A stretch of DNA of 64,000 nucleotides, taken from positions 8,318,001 to 8,382,000 of the forward strand of contig OX335665.1 in the NCBI GenBank assembly GCA_946894095.1. Reading direction: 5' to 3'. Shown one piece after another: positions 52,953 to 64,000 of the stretch. A program made the translations under genes and the position numbers. Source of the stretch: Incurvaria masculella (taxonomy: Eukaryota; Arthropoda; Insecta; Lepidoptera; Incurvariidae). The stretch's first letter is position 1, and every line of letters starts with the position of its first letter. The notes under the pieces are model-generated. The model worked only from the letters and a program-made list of their open reading frames with translations, was not told where the DNA came from and did no database searches.

Positions 52953-53353
52953 GGTGGTTTCTAAGTTATAAGGTCCGAAAGTTCGGGTTTTTCGCGCGTT
53001 TTATACTATAACTTGGGAGGTAGATTACGCAATGATAAAGTAAAAACATCTTAAAAAGATTAGTCATCAGACATAGCTTATTTAATCAAGATTTATAATC
53101 TATTTGGTTTTTGTTAGATTTTTTAATACAGCGGTCGTGGTTTACTTTTAGCTATAGTAGTTTAGTAATTGATATTTTCGTAAATCTTACCAAATCATAC
53201 ACTATGCACATTGTATTTTTTGTGGACATGTTGCATCTTCCTCATCACGGAGCCTGTCTTTTTCTTTGAAACAGAGAAGGTCCCAGAGCGCAACAGCACG
53301 GTTTTGTGCAGTGCCCGCGAATGAGTTAGTCCCGCCGGGTTGGGCCGCCTTAA
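52949..53353 (-). mobile_element. RptB copy sharing a TTAA with its neighbour
   Basis: Starts at the TTAA that closes the previous copy and runs in the opposite direction to GGGTTGGGCCGCCTTAA. It lacks about 130 bases at its left end. Confidence 0.85.
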
Positions 53354-53479
53354 GAGGATAATGAGGTGATCGAGTTCCCTACAATGGTTCGTGCCTGATT
53401 CCTAAGTGAAATTTTCATATTTTTCCGAAAATTTGCACATAAAATAACTTAACTTAGAGCTACGTTCTATGTTGCATCT

Positions 53480-53790
53480 AGTCCCGTAATGAATGCCTCC
53501 TACTAGCACAGTATTTAAGATTATACCTGCATACATTTATTTAACGCTTCATCTGCGTTGCGGACATTGACTGCACAGATTGAACATTCAACATTACTGG
53601 AGGGGACTGTCAAATTGTATACAGCCGGTGGCGAAATTGGTGGACGCAATACCCGCGAATGGTATGTTTTGCTGGTTCGGGTCCAGCCTTGCAGTATATG
53701 CGTAAAGTACATAATTATTTTTACTGGGCTCTTTCTTCAATTATTGTGTCCAAGCTTCACGGTCGATTATACATACATACATATCACATT
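53480..53790 (+). mobile_element. SINE-L copy, full head
   Basis: GCCGGTGGCGAAATTGGTGG ACGC (tRNA-Leu-like A-box region) and GGTTCGGGTCC (B box). The body CTGGGCTCTTTCTTCAATTA follows, with tail CTTCACGGTCGATTATACAT ACATAC. Confidence 0.7.
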
Positions 53791-54159
53791 CCTTTAAATA
53801 AGCGACATACTTGCTTAGTAAAAAAAAAGTATATTTACTTGAGTACAGGCACGTTTAGTAACTATTAAGAAATCCACTTAATTTCTTACTGTTGTGAAAG
53901 TTAGTTTTATTTACTCTTTTTAATTGAAATAAGTTTTTCTCGAGTTTTTAATTGCTTGGCATCGATACTAAGCATATTTCTGTAAATATTTGCAAAGTTC
54001 AATGACCGAGGAAAGTGTATCAGAAAAAACCCGATTTCAACGCCTTCTTGAACTGGGTTGTTGTGTTTTAGGATATTTTAAGAACGAATCTGAAAACTAG
54101 ACTGAAGTCGTGTTGAGGCTTTCCTTGACGCTTACCTCTGAAAATGTGTATTTTTTTTA

Positions 54160-54316
54160 TGGATCCTGACAATGCAACTGCCGTCATGATATTAGCCCAA
54201 TACACCACACTCCCGAAGGAATTGAGTGCCATGCCAGGACCTTCCCTTTATGAGCACGGCTACATTGAACTGGATGGAAAACACGGACGATTTTTCATTG
54301 TCGCTTCAACCATAGT
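54160..54316 (-). mobile_element. SINE-1 body fragment
   Basis: GATATTAGCCCAATACACCA to AACACGGACGATTTTTCAT. Confidence 0.8.
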
Positions 54317-54382
54317 AGTGTCAAAGGCTGAGATAAATAGTCGTAACCGAAACTAAGACTAACGAATATTAGTACTTTGTGA

Positions 54383-54760
54383 GCCTCAGTGTACATCTCG
54401 TGGTCTAGGGGCTAGAGGCCTTGCCTTTCATGCGAGAGGTTACGGGTTCGAATTCTCGCCCCAGTTATTTCTCTTCCTGGTTTGTATAAGTGCATTTCGT
54501 TACGAATGCGAGCTGTTCCATAGTTCCGGATCCATGTAAAACCCTCCCCATGCTAGTTGGTAGGGTTATGCCCGCCTGGGTGGGTATCACCGCATTGGAT
54601 GAACCACGGTTCAAGCTGCAATTAAAAATTGTCCGTGTGTTCGATCCAGTTTAATGTAGCCGTGCTCATAAAGGGAAGGTCCTGGCATGGCACTAAATTC
54701 CTGCGGGAATGTGGTGTATTGGGCTAATATCATGACGGTAGTTGTGTGGTATTACCTATC
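54383..54760 (+). mobile_element. SINE-1 with a variant tRNA-like head
   Basis: The head GTGGTCTAGGGGCTAGAGGC and GGGTTCGAATTCTCGCC has a better B box than other copies. It is followed by GTTTGTATAAGTGCATTTCG and the common body. Confidence 0.8.
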
Positions 54761-54922
54761 CTTTTAAAGGGTAGAAAAGTGATTCCATGACCACAGTCGG
54801 GGGCCACAGCAGTAACTAACTCGGGCCATTTTTTAGATAAACACACTCCCTCCGTCGAGTGTCGGGGTTGTCATTTAAATATTGGCGGAGCGCTGCTGGT
54901 TCATTATTTTCAAAAGGACCAT

Positions 54923-55036
54923 TCGCGACAGTTTGGCACCGCGAAACTAGCTTAGAGCCCATACAAGCGAAATGTGCCTGTACAGGTGCACGAAATCGGG
55001 ACTTTGGAGTTGAGCTACTGGATGTAATGGTAAACA
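54923..55036 (+). repeat. Short repeat shared with 31766 and 37890
   Basis: CATTCGCGACAGTTTGGCAC, CTAGCTTAGAGCCCATACAA and GAGTTGAGCTACTGGATG. Confidence 0.6.
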
Positions 55037-55079
55037 TATTCTGCACCCTGACGGCGAATTAGACGACCGCTCTAGAAGG

Positions 55080-56018
55080 TTCTAGAGGTTCGTGTATGGT
55101 GTAATTCCAAGCATGTTTCACGTAGAGAGATAATTATAATTACAGCTGCCACTACTGTTTCCTTGCATGTTACCTATTTTGAATCATTGACTAAGCCTAT
55201 TTATTTACAGCTGACGGTGCTAAAATGTCAATCTAACAATGAGTTGATTTATTCTATTGGACAATCTGATCATGTATTCTTTTTTATCTGACTCTTTATT
55301 TATGACAAGGCCTCTTTACAGCTTGATGTGTTGTATTGCATATTTGTATGTTACTTCTTGCAACCATCTGACGTATCTGACTGTATGTAATGTACCTATA
55401 GGCTAAAAAAAGCCTATAGGGGAATAAACATGAAATGAAAAAATTAAATAGAATAGTAGAGTCAGTCAAGATTTGAGGACGCACATCAGCACATTTACCG
55501 TATTTGTTCTTTTGAAAACACTGGCACGTCATTATAGTATGACTATAACAAACTTCATGTATAATGTATGTATGCAAGTATGTCAAATGAAGTTTGACAT
55601 TTGACAGATGGCTGGGTTGGGTTGCCATGTAAAAATCTTAATGTTAGTTCGATTGTACGCCACACCGGTTCTCTTTCCCTATACTCTAGTATTAGAGTGT
55701 AGTATTGATAGTCGATGGAAGAATAATATAATAGAGATGGAGAAATAAGTTCAGAAGAGCATTTTTCTAGAATTGCTTTGGAATTGGAGGTTCTCTTAAA
55801 TTTTGAATTCCTTGTGATCGTCGACGTCAGTCCGAGTTCGCAGCTAAATCACGGACCTTCGAAGTTACGTAAAAACGTCATACCCCATACAAGTTTTACT
55901 ACTTATTCTGTGCTTTTGCTTCTTCAAGCTGTCAAAATCTATTGACTACCAATTTGTATGAAAACGCGGAGTCGGCGTAAACGGCAACGTCGACTTATTT
56001 AAGCTAATGTTAATTCTT
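55080..56018. other. Intergenic, nothing recognised
   Basis: Includes an open minus-strand stretch at 55296-55628 with no recognisable domain. Confidence 0.4.
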
Positions 56019-56296
56019 TTTTAGGGTTCCGTACCCAAAGGGTGAAAACGGAACCCTGTTACTAATTCCGTCTGTCACAGGGCTGTATCTCATGAACCGT
56101 AATAGGTAGGAAGCTTACATTTTCACAGAGTATGTATTTATTTTGCCGCTATAACAACAAATATGTAAAATAAAAAAAATAAAAAAAAATAAATTAAAGG
56201 TCCAATACAAAAAACGTGATTTTTTTTGTGTTAAATCTTGTACGTTGGTACGGAACCCTTCGTGTGCGAGTCCGACTCGCACTTGGCCGGCTTTTA
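56019..56296 (-). repeat. RptA copy
   Basis: Opening hairpin and palindromic end present; CCGT run lost. Confidence 0.85.
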
Positions 56297-56625
56297 TTTA
56301 ATTCTACATCACCTCGCCCCGCGAGCGCTCAGCGAGGCGCCATGCCAGCGGATTTGCGGACTATTGCTGAGCTATCGAGCTTGTTCAAATTACGCTTGAA
56401 GACTCCCAGGTTATAGGTATGAGGAAAGGCACCCGCCGGCAGACAGGTCCATATCCTAGCGGTGAAGCAGAGTTTGAGAAACGGTTCGTTCTCAAAAGCC
56501 TAATGTCAACCACAAGGGGGTGCTCTGATTCTCTGCGGCGGGTGCTCCGGATATACGTAGGATGGAGAGGAACCAGGGACTCAAGTTCCTTGTCTATGCC
56601 TCGTGAAGCAGCAGCAGTACGCACG
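56297..56625 (-). mobile_element. LINE reverse transcriptase C-terminus, frameshifted
   Basis: One minus frame reads RRRESEHPLVVDIRLLRTNR FSNS; the next frame continues PAGAFPHTYNLGVFKRNLNK, the FPxTYNLxxFKRNV motif of CR1-like LINE ends. A frameshift lies near 56450-56480. Confidence 0.6.
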
Positions 56626-56689
56626 TTTCAGCTTTATATTTAAATAATTTTATGTATTTAATGGATACGACATTACCGTTATTTCATTA

Positions 56690-56828
56690 ATTTGAGTTTC
56701 AGCGACATCTATATTTGAAACATTGTAATCAGATTTTGAAAATAATCCGAAAAAGTATTGGTCGTGACATTCGTCTGGAAATCTGATTACAATCCGTCAA
56801 ATGTAGATGTCGCTGAAACTCAAATTTA
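56690..56828. mobile_element. Foldback element
   Basis: Arms TTTGAGTTTCAGCGACATCT and AGATGTCGCTGAAACTCAAAT extend over about 45 bp each, with TTGTAATCAGATTT in both. Confidence 0.8.
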
Positions 56829-57148
56829 TATATAAAGTCTACGATATAATTAACGATGGCCTTAACTTAAAAACTGGCTGTGTTGAAAATAAATTAAGTT
56901 TTGAAGGATTTTATGAAATGCAAGAAGCCTAAAGGGTGTTCTCCTTTCGTAAACTTATTTACCTTGAGCTGTTGACCAAATATACGCTAGAGTCAATGTT
57001 GTCTTTTCAGTTTTTCCACATCCTTGAAATGAGTTGCACTGAAACCAAATTGTAACGCTTAAAAATACCTACATTATCCCACTAATAATAAATGTGAAAG
57101 TTTGTATGTTTGGTTGACATTGACCAGAGCGGCGGAGGAGCTATCGAG

Positions 57149-57459
57149 TTTTTAGGGTTCAGTACTCAAAGGGTGCCAAACGGAACCCTATTACTAAGCC
57201 TTCGCTGTCCTTCCGTCCGGCTGTCGGTCTGTTACAGTGCTATATCTCGTGAATAGGCAGGCAGCTGACATTTTCACAGAGTGTGTATTTATTTTGCCGC
57301 TATAACAACAAATAGGTAAAATCGAAAAAAATATAAAAATCAAAGGGAAAATCAAAAGAAAAAAATAAAAAAATAAAAAAACCTGATTTTTGTGTTAAAT
57401 CTTGTACGATGGGACGGAACCCTTCGTGTGCCAGTCCGACTCGCACTTGGGTGGTTTTT
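57149..57459 (-). repeat. RptA copy, first of a head-to-tail pair
   Basis: TTTTTAGGGTTCAGTACTCAA to TCGCACTTGGGTGGTTTTT. Confidence 0.85.
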
Positions 57460-57737
57460 AGGGTTCCGTACCCAAAGGGTGTCAACGGAACCCTATTACA
57501 AAGCCTCCGCTGTCCGTCCGTCCGTCCGTCCGTCTGTCACAGGGCTGTATCTCAGTAACCGTAACATATAGACAGCAGAAATGTTCACAGAGTGTGTATT
57601 TATTTTGCCGGTATAACAACAAATAGGTAAGATTTAAAAATGATTAAAATTACCATACAAAAACGTGATTTTTTTGTATTCAATCTTTTACTTGGGTTCC
57701 GTACCCAAGTGCGAGTTCGCACTTGGCCTGTTTTTTA
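57456..57737 (-). repeat. RptA copy, second of a head-to-tail pair
   Basis: Begins in the T-run that ends the previous copy; ends with a rearranged GTGCGAGTTCGCACTTGGCC. Confidence 0.85.
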
Positions 57738-58031
57738 ATATTGCAAATAAAAAAGTTTAGGAAAAAAGTTACTTTTGTTGCCCGGCGCTTAATGTAAAGT
57801 TATTGCTGGGAAAGTTTTACGTGCTTCTATTTATTTATCTAGTTTTCCTGAAAAACCAATTTTTCATGTATTATTTCCGTGAACTTACATATTTTTAATC
57901 ATATAATAAATGATAATTTGCACCTATTTGATTCGGTTGAAGTTTTTTTTTTATTTTCTACAAAAACAAAATATATGAGCACTAATAATTTATTATGTCG
58001 GTTTCTTCCTTTATTTTCCTTCATTTTTTTA

Positions 58032-58440
58032 ATTTTTTTTATGCGACCTGACATGGATGGCTAATACCACACAACTACCGTTATGATATTAGCCTAATAC
58101 ACGACATTCCCGAAGGATAAAGGTGCCATGCCAGGACCTTCCCTTTATGAGCACGGCTACATTGAACTTGATGGAAAACACGGACAATTTTTCATTGCCG
58201 CTTCGACCATCTTTTCATCCAATGCGATGGTACCAACCCGGGCGGGCTTAAACCCTACAACCTAGTAGGGGAAGGGGACCTACAGTTTTACATGGATTCC
58301 GAACCATGGAGCAGCTCGCATTCGTGATGAAAATGCACTTATCGAACTCGCAAAGAGAAAGACAGTGGTGCATGTCGGTATTGAACCCAGGTCTCTGGCA
58401 CGCTAGGCCAGTTCCCGCGCCACTAGGCTACGAGCCGCTC
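58032..58440 (-). mobile_element. SINE-1 with tRNA-like head, full length
   Basis: T-run, GCGACCTGACATGGATGGCT, body, and head complement with TTGAACCCAGGTCTCTGGC and CGCCACTAGGCTACGAGCCG. Confidence 0.9.
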
Positions 58441-59415
58441 AAAGATGTACACACATTTTTAAATTCGTCCTTTTTGTTTATTGTCAAGCTAAATAATTTA
58501 TCTATATCTTCACTGAACTCAGTAACCTTAATTATATATTATTTGATGGCATAAAATATAGAATAAAATTATCTTAATTGATTTATTAAAATTATGTTTT
58601 TCAAAGACGATATTTTTTTCACCCTTCATAATGAGTACATAAAAAAAATCAAAATTTAACGATTTAGCCCTCGTAAATCTGACATTTGTCAATAGTGTCA
58701 ATCATTCATTTGTTTTTATCAATGTAAAATTTTAAATAATATGGTGCAAATTTTGATCCTTAAGAGGATCGTTACCTTATAAATTCCCCATACTACGGGC
58801 GATAGCTGTCGGATAATATATTGTCAAAATCTACGACGGTATTTTTAATTTAATAATATTCATTTTAGATCGGATAACATTGGCAAAAAAAAGTTGCATT
58901 TTTTTACCATAATTTTAGATTTTTTTAAACTGAAAAATACTGATATTTACACAAACACGGACACTCCTGTGATTAAAAAAAATATTAAAATATGACGGCT
59001 TTTAGGGGTTCTACTTTAAAGACAGTCGCCGTGATTGCCTAAGGCACAATTTTCTAATTCTAGTGGACAAAGAATGCATTTTTTTAAATGTTCAAAACTT
59101 AGATTTCCTGTGAATTCACGACAGCCTTGGCTTCAGTTTTTTTTTTTCCAAATTTCACGAAATTCAGTGCAACCGTCTCTGAACACACTTGCAATCGGCA
59201 CTTTAGTTGTGCGGACGTAAGTGAAAAAAATCCTACCTTGTCAGTCTATCAGCACGATCCGTCAGCAGCGTCAGTCCACACCACCGCGACTTGTTGCTTC
59301 GGGCGGCGGGATTCAAATGAACGTCGTCGGAACGGAGCCCCGCTTACATCGATCCAGCGCACTCGACTCGCCCACGTGGATGTTCAAACGAACACAACGC
59401 AGGGGTGACTCAATA
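58441..59415. other. Intergenic, possible 5 prime exon near 59155-59216
   Basis: An initiator-like TTCAGTG near 59164 is followed by a strong donor GTAAGT at 59217 and a GC-rich stretch to 59400. No start codon or protein family supports it. Confidence 0.3.
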
Positions 59416-59817
59416 TTTTTTGTATGCAACCTCCCATGGATGGCTAATACCACACAACTGCCGATATGATATTACCGCAATACACCACATTCCGGAAGGA
59501 ATTAGCTGACATGCCAGGACCTTCATTTTATGAGCACGGCTACATTGAACTGGATGGAAAACACGGACAATGTTTCATTGCCTCTTCGACCATAGTTTCA
59601 TTCGATGCAGTGGTACCAAACCAGGCGGGCTTCACCGTACCATCTAGTAGGGGAAGGGGCCTACAGTTTTACATGGACTCCGAACCATGGTGAATCACTC
59701 GTGATGAAATGCACTTATCCAACTTAAAAAGTGAAAGATACATGAAAGGGGCGAGCATTTCAACCCAAGCCTCTGGTATGCTAGGCAAGTCCTCACGCCA
59801 CTAGGCTGCGAGCCACG
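59416..59817 (-). mobile_element. SINE-1 with tRNA-like head
   Basis: Body diverged; head complement TTTCAACCCAAGCCTCTGG and CGCCACTAGGCTGCGAGCC. Confidence 0.85.
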
Positions 59818-60109
59818 TCAAGATATTTAATTTAATTAAAAGAAAAAAACTGTTTAGAAATCATATTTGGGTAATCTTCAAATGTGTGGGTATTAAATTA
59901 TTTCATTTAATTATTGTATGGAATGGCACTAAATTACTATTCGGATCTAACTATTTGAAATCAAACAACAAAAATAATATCATATGACCTATAATATCTA
60001 AGTCCAAAAAAACCCTGTCATAAGTTCGCATACATGTATGGGTCACTTCACGTACAGTAAACTTGAACGCCGATTTGTAGTGTTTTGATACTTAACAGAA
60101 ATAATTTAA

Positions 60110-60690
60110 GAGAAAGAAAGTGGTGCACGAACGGGGCAAGGATTTGAACACAGCCCTCTGGGCGTGTATTCTTGACATTCAGTCATTGCGGATTCAGTAG
60201 AGTTAACAGAAGAAGAATTTACTTTGACATTACTTTGGCATTCTAGAAACCGATCGCAGCGCCACACGGAATGAGTGGGCACGGAATTAAACGTTTACAT
60301 ATGTAATAGTCGTTGTTTGTATGAACGATGAAAACAGATGAGTACAGAAAATAAAATCCTCGATGACAAGACGCATTTGTTTTCGAGCGCTACAATTCGA
60401 TGGCGTATAAGAGCGAGCACGTTTATTACTGAGAAACAGTAAGAGATAGCACTACAATAGCTCCCTTTGCCACTGTCCTATTCAAAATCACACTTTCCGA
60501 GTTCAGGAATAACGAAAAATAGCATATTTGTTTCCGTATGCGATTCAGTAAATGCCGCAGGAATAGGTCGGAAGTAATTAACTGATTCAGCTATGATTCA
60601 GCTATGATTCAGTAAAGTGTTTACATAAGTTTGGCTAGAATGCACCTCCTGGTATGCTAGGGAAGTCTCCGCGCGATTAGGCTACGAATT
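60110..60690 (-). mobile_element. SINE-1 head split by RptM
   Basis: GGATTTGAACACAGCCCTCTGG lies left of the insert and CTGGTATGCTAGGGAAGTC right of it; without the insert they read as one SINE head. Confidence 0.75.
60171..60646 (+). mobile_element. RptM element inserted in a SINE
   Basis: GCGTGTATTCTTGACATTCA at the left, TTGGCTAGAATGCACC at the right; CTGG at both borders is a likely target duplication. Confidence 0.75.
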
Positions 60691-60769
60691 TTTCACTATA
60701 TATCCGTAAATATAAATAAGTATGTCAAACAACAGTGAAAATCTAAAAAAAAATTTAATATTTTTAGGT

Positions 60770-61082
60770 TTTAGGGTTCCGTACCCAAAGGGTGAAAACG
60801 GAACCCTATTACTAAGCCTCCGCTGTCCGTCCGTCCGTCCGTCCGTCCGTCCGTCTGTCCGTCTGTCACAGGGCTGTATCTCAGTAACCGTAACAGATAG
60901 ACATCTGAAATTTTCACAGAGTGTGTATTTATTTTGCCGCTATAACAACAAGATTAAGATTAAGAAATAATTAAAATTAAAGGGGTCCCCATACAAAAAA
61001 CGTGATTTTTTTGTATACATTTTTTTACGATGGTACGGAACCCTTCGCGTGCGAGTCCGACTCGCACTTGGCCGGTTTTTTT
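60770..61082 (-). repeat. RptA copy
   Basis: Both hairpin ends present; about eight CCGT units. Confidence 0.9.
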
Positions 61083-61318
61083 GTACTTATTTACTATTGA
61101 ACAACAATTAATAAGCTTTCGTTACTTGAATTCAACAATCAACCACGTCCACTTACTTGGTGGAGTGGCTATTGGCAAGATAACGTGTAAGTGAAGCATT
61201 GACGAGTTATAAGGTGTTAAAGTGAAGGTTTCGTATCCCTACCCTTTCCGATCAGAAAGCAGTAGGAAAATGTAGCATTTAAGGTTTTTTTCCCATAGGT
61301 ATTATGCTATGTTTTTTT

Positions 61319-61640
61319 TAACCGACTTCAAAGAAGGAGGAGGTTATCAATTCGTCGGAAACTTTTTTTTTTATGTATGTTCACCGATTACTCGAAGACC
61401 CCTGGACCGATTTGGAAAATTCTTTTTTTGGTCGAAAGGGTATACTTTCTAGTTGGTCCCATTTTTTTATCAAAATCGGTTCAGTAGTTTGTTACTTAAC
61501 TATAACAAACATCAACACTACACAAAAATCACAGAAATGTGATTTTTTAGTTACAGTAGCTTTCTTTTCGGGTGAGATTGCTCAGTATGAAAAGTTTTTT
61601 CTTACTTCAACTGTTGGGGGTATTCAAGGGGGGTAAAAGA
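61319..61640 (+). mobile_element. RptF left part
   Basis: AACCGACTTCAAAGAAGGAGG AGGTTATC then ACCGATTTGGAAAATTCTTT; right end not found. Confidence 0.55.
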
Positions 61641-61924
61641 GGGCAAATTGTACACATTTCTATCTCTAGAGCCGCTGAACTCAGAAATGTCAGAGTAGGT
61701 TTTGTTTTAGATAGGAATGCTTAAGAAGAAAATATTTTTATTTTGACTTCTTGGCATATGACAATAAATACATTTTCTACAAGATTACCCCTTAGATCAT
61801 CTAAGGATTACCCACTGAATATAATGATGTGCAACTATTTACTGTTTTGGTACAGTTAAAATTCAGTTATTTATGGTAACGTACTACTTCTTACTATTAA
61901 TATATGTATATAGTAAGTGGATAA

Positions 61925-62023
61925 TAGAGTGTGTATCTACGTAAAATAAAAAAATATAAAAATTAAATATTAAAATGTTGCCCACACAACAAACTTAATT
62001 TTTTTGGGTTAAATTTTGTACGA
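61925..62023 (-). repeat. RptA middle fragment
   Basis: GAGTGTGTATCTACG ... GGGTTAAATTTTGTACGAT, fused directly to the next SINE. Confidence 0.6.
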
Positions 62024-62246
62024 TGCCCGCCCAGGTTGGTACCATCGCGTTGGATGAAAAGATGGTCGAAGCAGCAATGAAAAATTGTCCGCGCTTTCCA
62101 TCCAGTTCAATGTAGCCGTGTTCATAAAGGAAACGTCCTGGCATGGCACCTAATTCCTTCGGGAATGTGGTGTATTGGGCTAATATCATAACGGTAGCTG
62201 TGAATCCATACATAGTAGCCATCCATGTCAGGTCAAAAAAAAAAAT
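62024..62246 (+). mobile_element. SINE-1 body, head missing
   Basis: CGCCCAGGTTGGTACCATCG to CATCCATGTCAGGTC and an A-run. Confidence 0.85.
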
Positions 62247-62658
62247 TATGATAATAAAATTTTAACAGATTGAACAGGTAAAAATAAAACGCGTGACAGA
62301 TCAAATGATTTTGAAACGGTTATTTTAACTGATTGAACATTACGGCTGACTATAAATTAGGCGTGCAACTATCTACATAGTTTCAAGAGGTACAGGAATT
62401 TTAACAAATTGGACGGTACCTTTTCACTGAATATAAGACATAAGTAAGAATGGAATTAAGTTAGGGAAATAGTAAGAGAAAACAGTTATCGCACACAGTT
62501 CGAAAACAATTAAACGATACAGTAACATTTAATGTTTAAGGCTAACTCTTTTCACTCAGTTAGAGTAATCGATTTACTTAGTTGTCTCTATTTAAACGTT
62601 GCAAGGAGGTTGTTTTTATTGGAATTACAGTTAAATTCACTGATAATTTGTTTCAATT

Positions 62659-63066
62659 TTTTTTTTATGCGACCTGACATGGATGGCTAATACCACACAA
62701 CTACCGTTATGATATTAGCCCAATACACCTCATTCCCGAAGGAATTTGGTGCCATGCCAGGACCTTCCCTTTATGAGCACGGCTACATTGAACTGGGTGG
62801 AAAACACGGACAATTTTTCATTGCCGCTTCGACCATCTTTTCATCCAATGCGATGGTACCAACCCGGGCGGGCGTAAACCCTACCACCTAGTAGGGGAAG
62901 GGGACCTACAGTTTTACATGGATTCCGAACCATGGAGCAGCTCGCATTCGTGATGCAAATGCACTTATCGAACTCGGAAAGAGAAAGACAGTGGTGCATG
63001 TCGGTATTGAACCCAGGTCTCTGGTACGCTAGGCCAGTCCCCGCGCCACTAGGCTACGAGCCGCTC
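62659..63066 (-). mobile_element. SINE-1 with tRNA-like head, full length
   Basis: Nearly the same as 58032-58440, including the head complement TTGAACCCAGGTCTCTGG. Confidence 0.9.
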
Positions 63067-63224
63067 GAATGTACTCGTAGTGTTATTATAAATGGGAAAT
63101 TTTGCGTGTAATGATGATACAGAAACTTTAGCATCTGAATGGGGAATTATATCATCATCATCATTATATCATCTATCCTAAACCAAATACATTCAATGCC
63201 AGATTATGTTATTTTGTTCCTTTT

Positions 63225-63460
63225 AGGGCCGATTTTTCAATCCTCAGATAGTACTTATCGGACTGATAGTACAAATTCACGTTTGTCAAAAGACGGATAG
63301 TCATTGCAGGAGAATAATATCTTCTATCACAATTATCTGACTATAATTTTACTAATAAACATATGGACTTACTATAGCGGATGGATAAGCAGAAGCGTAA
63401 ATAAATCCGTCGAATAGTTATCTGGCTGTTTATCCGACTATTGAAAAATCTGCACTTGGT
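63225..63460. mobile_element. MITE-like element with short inverted ends
   Basis: GCCGATTTTTCAATCCTCAG at the left and CGACTATTGAAAAATCTGCA at the right pair over about 12-20 bases. Confidence 0.5.
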
Positions 63461-63950
63461 GTAAATATGTAAGCACAAAACTTGTCACGGTAAAAAATCT
63501 TCTCTTGCAAGACTTTGAAATAGTACTTTCAATAAAGCATAAATAAATCGCATAGTATTGATTTTTCCTCGTCGATTATAAAAACACCGTTAAGAAAACT
63601 GCCTGAATGATATTGTTTTTAATCAGACATTTTCCATAGGTTCCTTTTTAAATCCTACATTATTTAATTAGTTTTGATTTTTAACGTTTTTTTATTTATT
63701 AATTATAGTATAAATGTTTACTTTTTACTAATACGGTGGTTTTTTGAAGTTAGCAATGTATATGCACATATTTTTTCGTCCTTGCTTGTAGATAGATTCG
63801 GTGTGTTTATTCTTTCTTAAAACAATTGTGTAAAGTTAATGAAATAACTATTTGTAGAGAATATATTAATAAAAAACGAACACAAATCGCTAATAATACG
63901 CAATTTACATGAAGAAATAAAAGTACTTTTAGGACAAGATAGAACTGGGA
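63461..63950. other. Intergenic, nothing recognised
   Basis: AT-rich, no gene. Confidence 0.4.
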
Positions 63951-64000
63951 GTCCATTCAGAGTAAGAGTGAGTTCGAATTCAAATATCAACTCACTTTTT
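63951..64000 (+). mobile_element. RptK left end, cut by the window edge
   Basis: GGGAGTCCATTCAGAGTAAG AGTGAGTTCGAATTC matches 36667. Confidence 0.65.

Noticed and set aside
59127..59408. A 93-codon open frame near a strong donor
   Set aside because: No family, no start in good context; kept only as a possible noncoding 5 prime exon.

Overview
The window looks like nuclear DNA of a moth or butterfly (Lepidoptera). It is AT-rich, almost all of it is intron or intergenic DNA, and it is filled with short interspersed repeats of lepidopteran type: tRNA- and 5S-headed SINEs, TTAA-flanked MITEs, Helitron ends and decayed LINEs. The protein matches, judged from memory of the families, are also lepidopteran: an ecdysteroid-reductase-like aldo-keto reductase (AKR) and a type-2 neuropeptide F.

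Layout. (1) 173-241, minus strand: a probable signal-peptide exon of a gene that runs off the left edge. (2) 5306-24468, plus strand: a secreted AKR in eight exons, 349 residues, with intact catalytic tetrad and cofactor motifs. Its terminal exon lies in a 144-bp tandem array of three copies; only the last keeps the full C-terminus. (3) 29050-30135, minus strand: the neuropeptide F (NPF2-type) precursor. Its terminal exon lies in a 211-bp tandem array of two intact copies with identical protein plus a truncated third. The two genes converge, 4.6 kb apart. (4) 30.5-64 kb: no confident gene. There are two weak exon candidates (42675-42753 and 50038-50128), LINE fragments and dense, often nested repeats.

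Repeat labels used below. RptA: about 300 bp, with palindromic ends and a CGGA microsatellite. Its plus orientation runs from CCGGCCAAGTGCGAG to GGTACGGAACCCTAAAAA. RptB: about 540-bp TTAA MITE with terminus AAGGTGGCCCA. RptC: MITE carrying TGACGTCA sites. RptD: about 480-bp TTAA MITE with terminus TTAAGGCGCTAGGACTAG. RptE: MITE with terminus CCACCAAGTACTGATTA. RptF: element starting AACCGACTTCAAAAAAAGGA. RptG: about 170-200 bp, ends in GTGCACTCGGCCCT. RptK: element with terminus TCCATTCAGRGYAAGAGTGAG. RptM: CTGG-flanked element. SINE-1: body shared by a tRNA-like and a 5S-rRNA-like head. SINE-L: a second tRNA-like SINE.

The most interesting signal is that two neighbouring, unrelated genes both have tandemly duplicated terminal exons with intact splice acceptors. 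In the AKR the copies would give three different C-termini, in the part of the fold that shapes the substrate pocket. In the neuropeptide gene the two intact copies differ only at synonymous sites while their flanks differ by about 13 percent.
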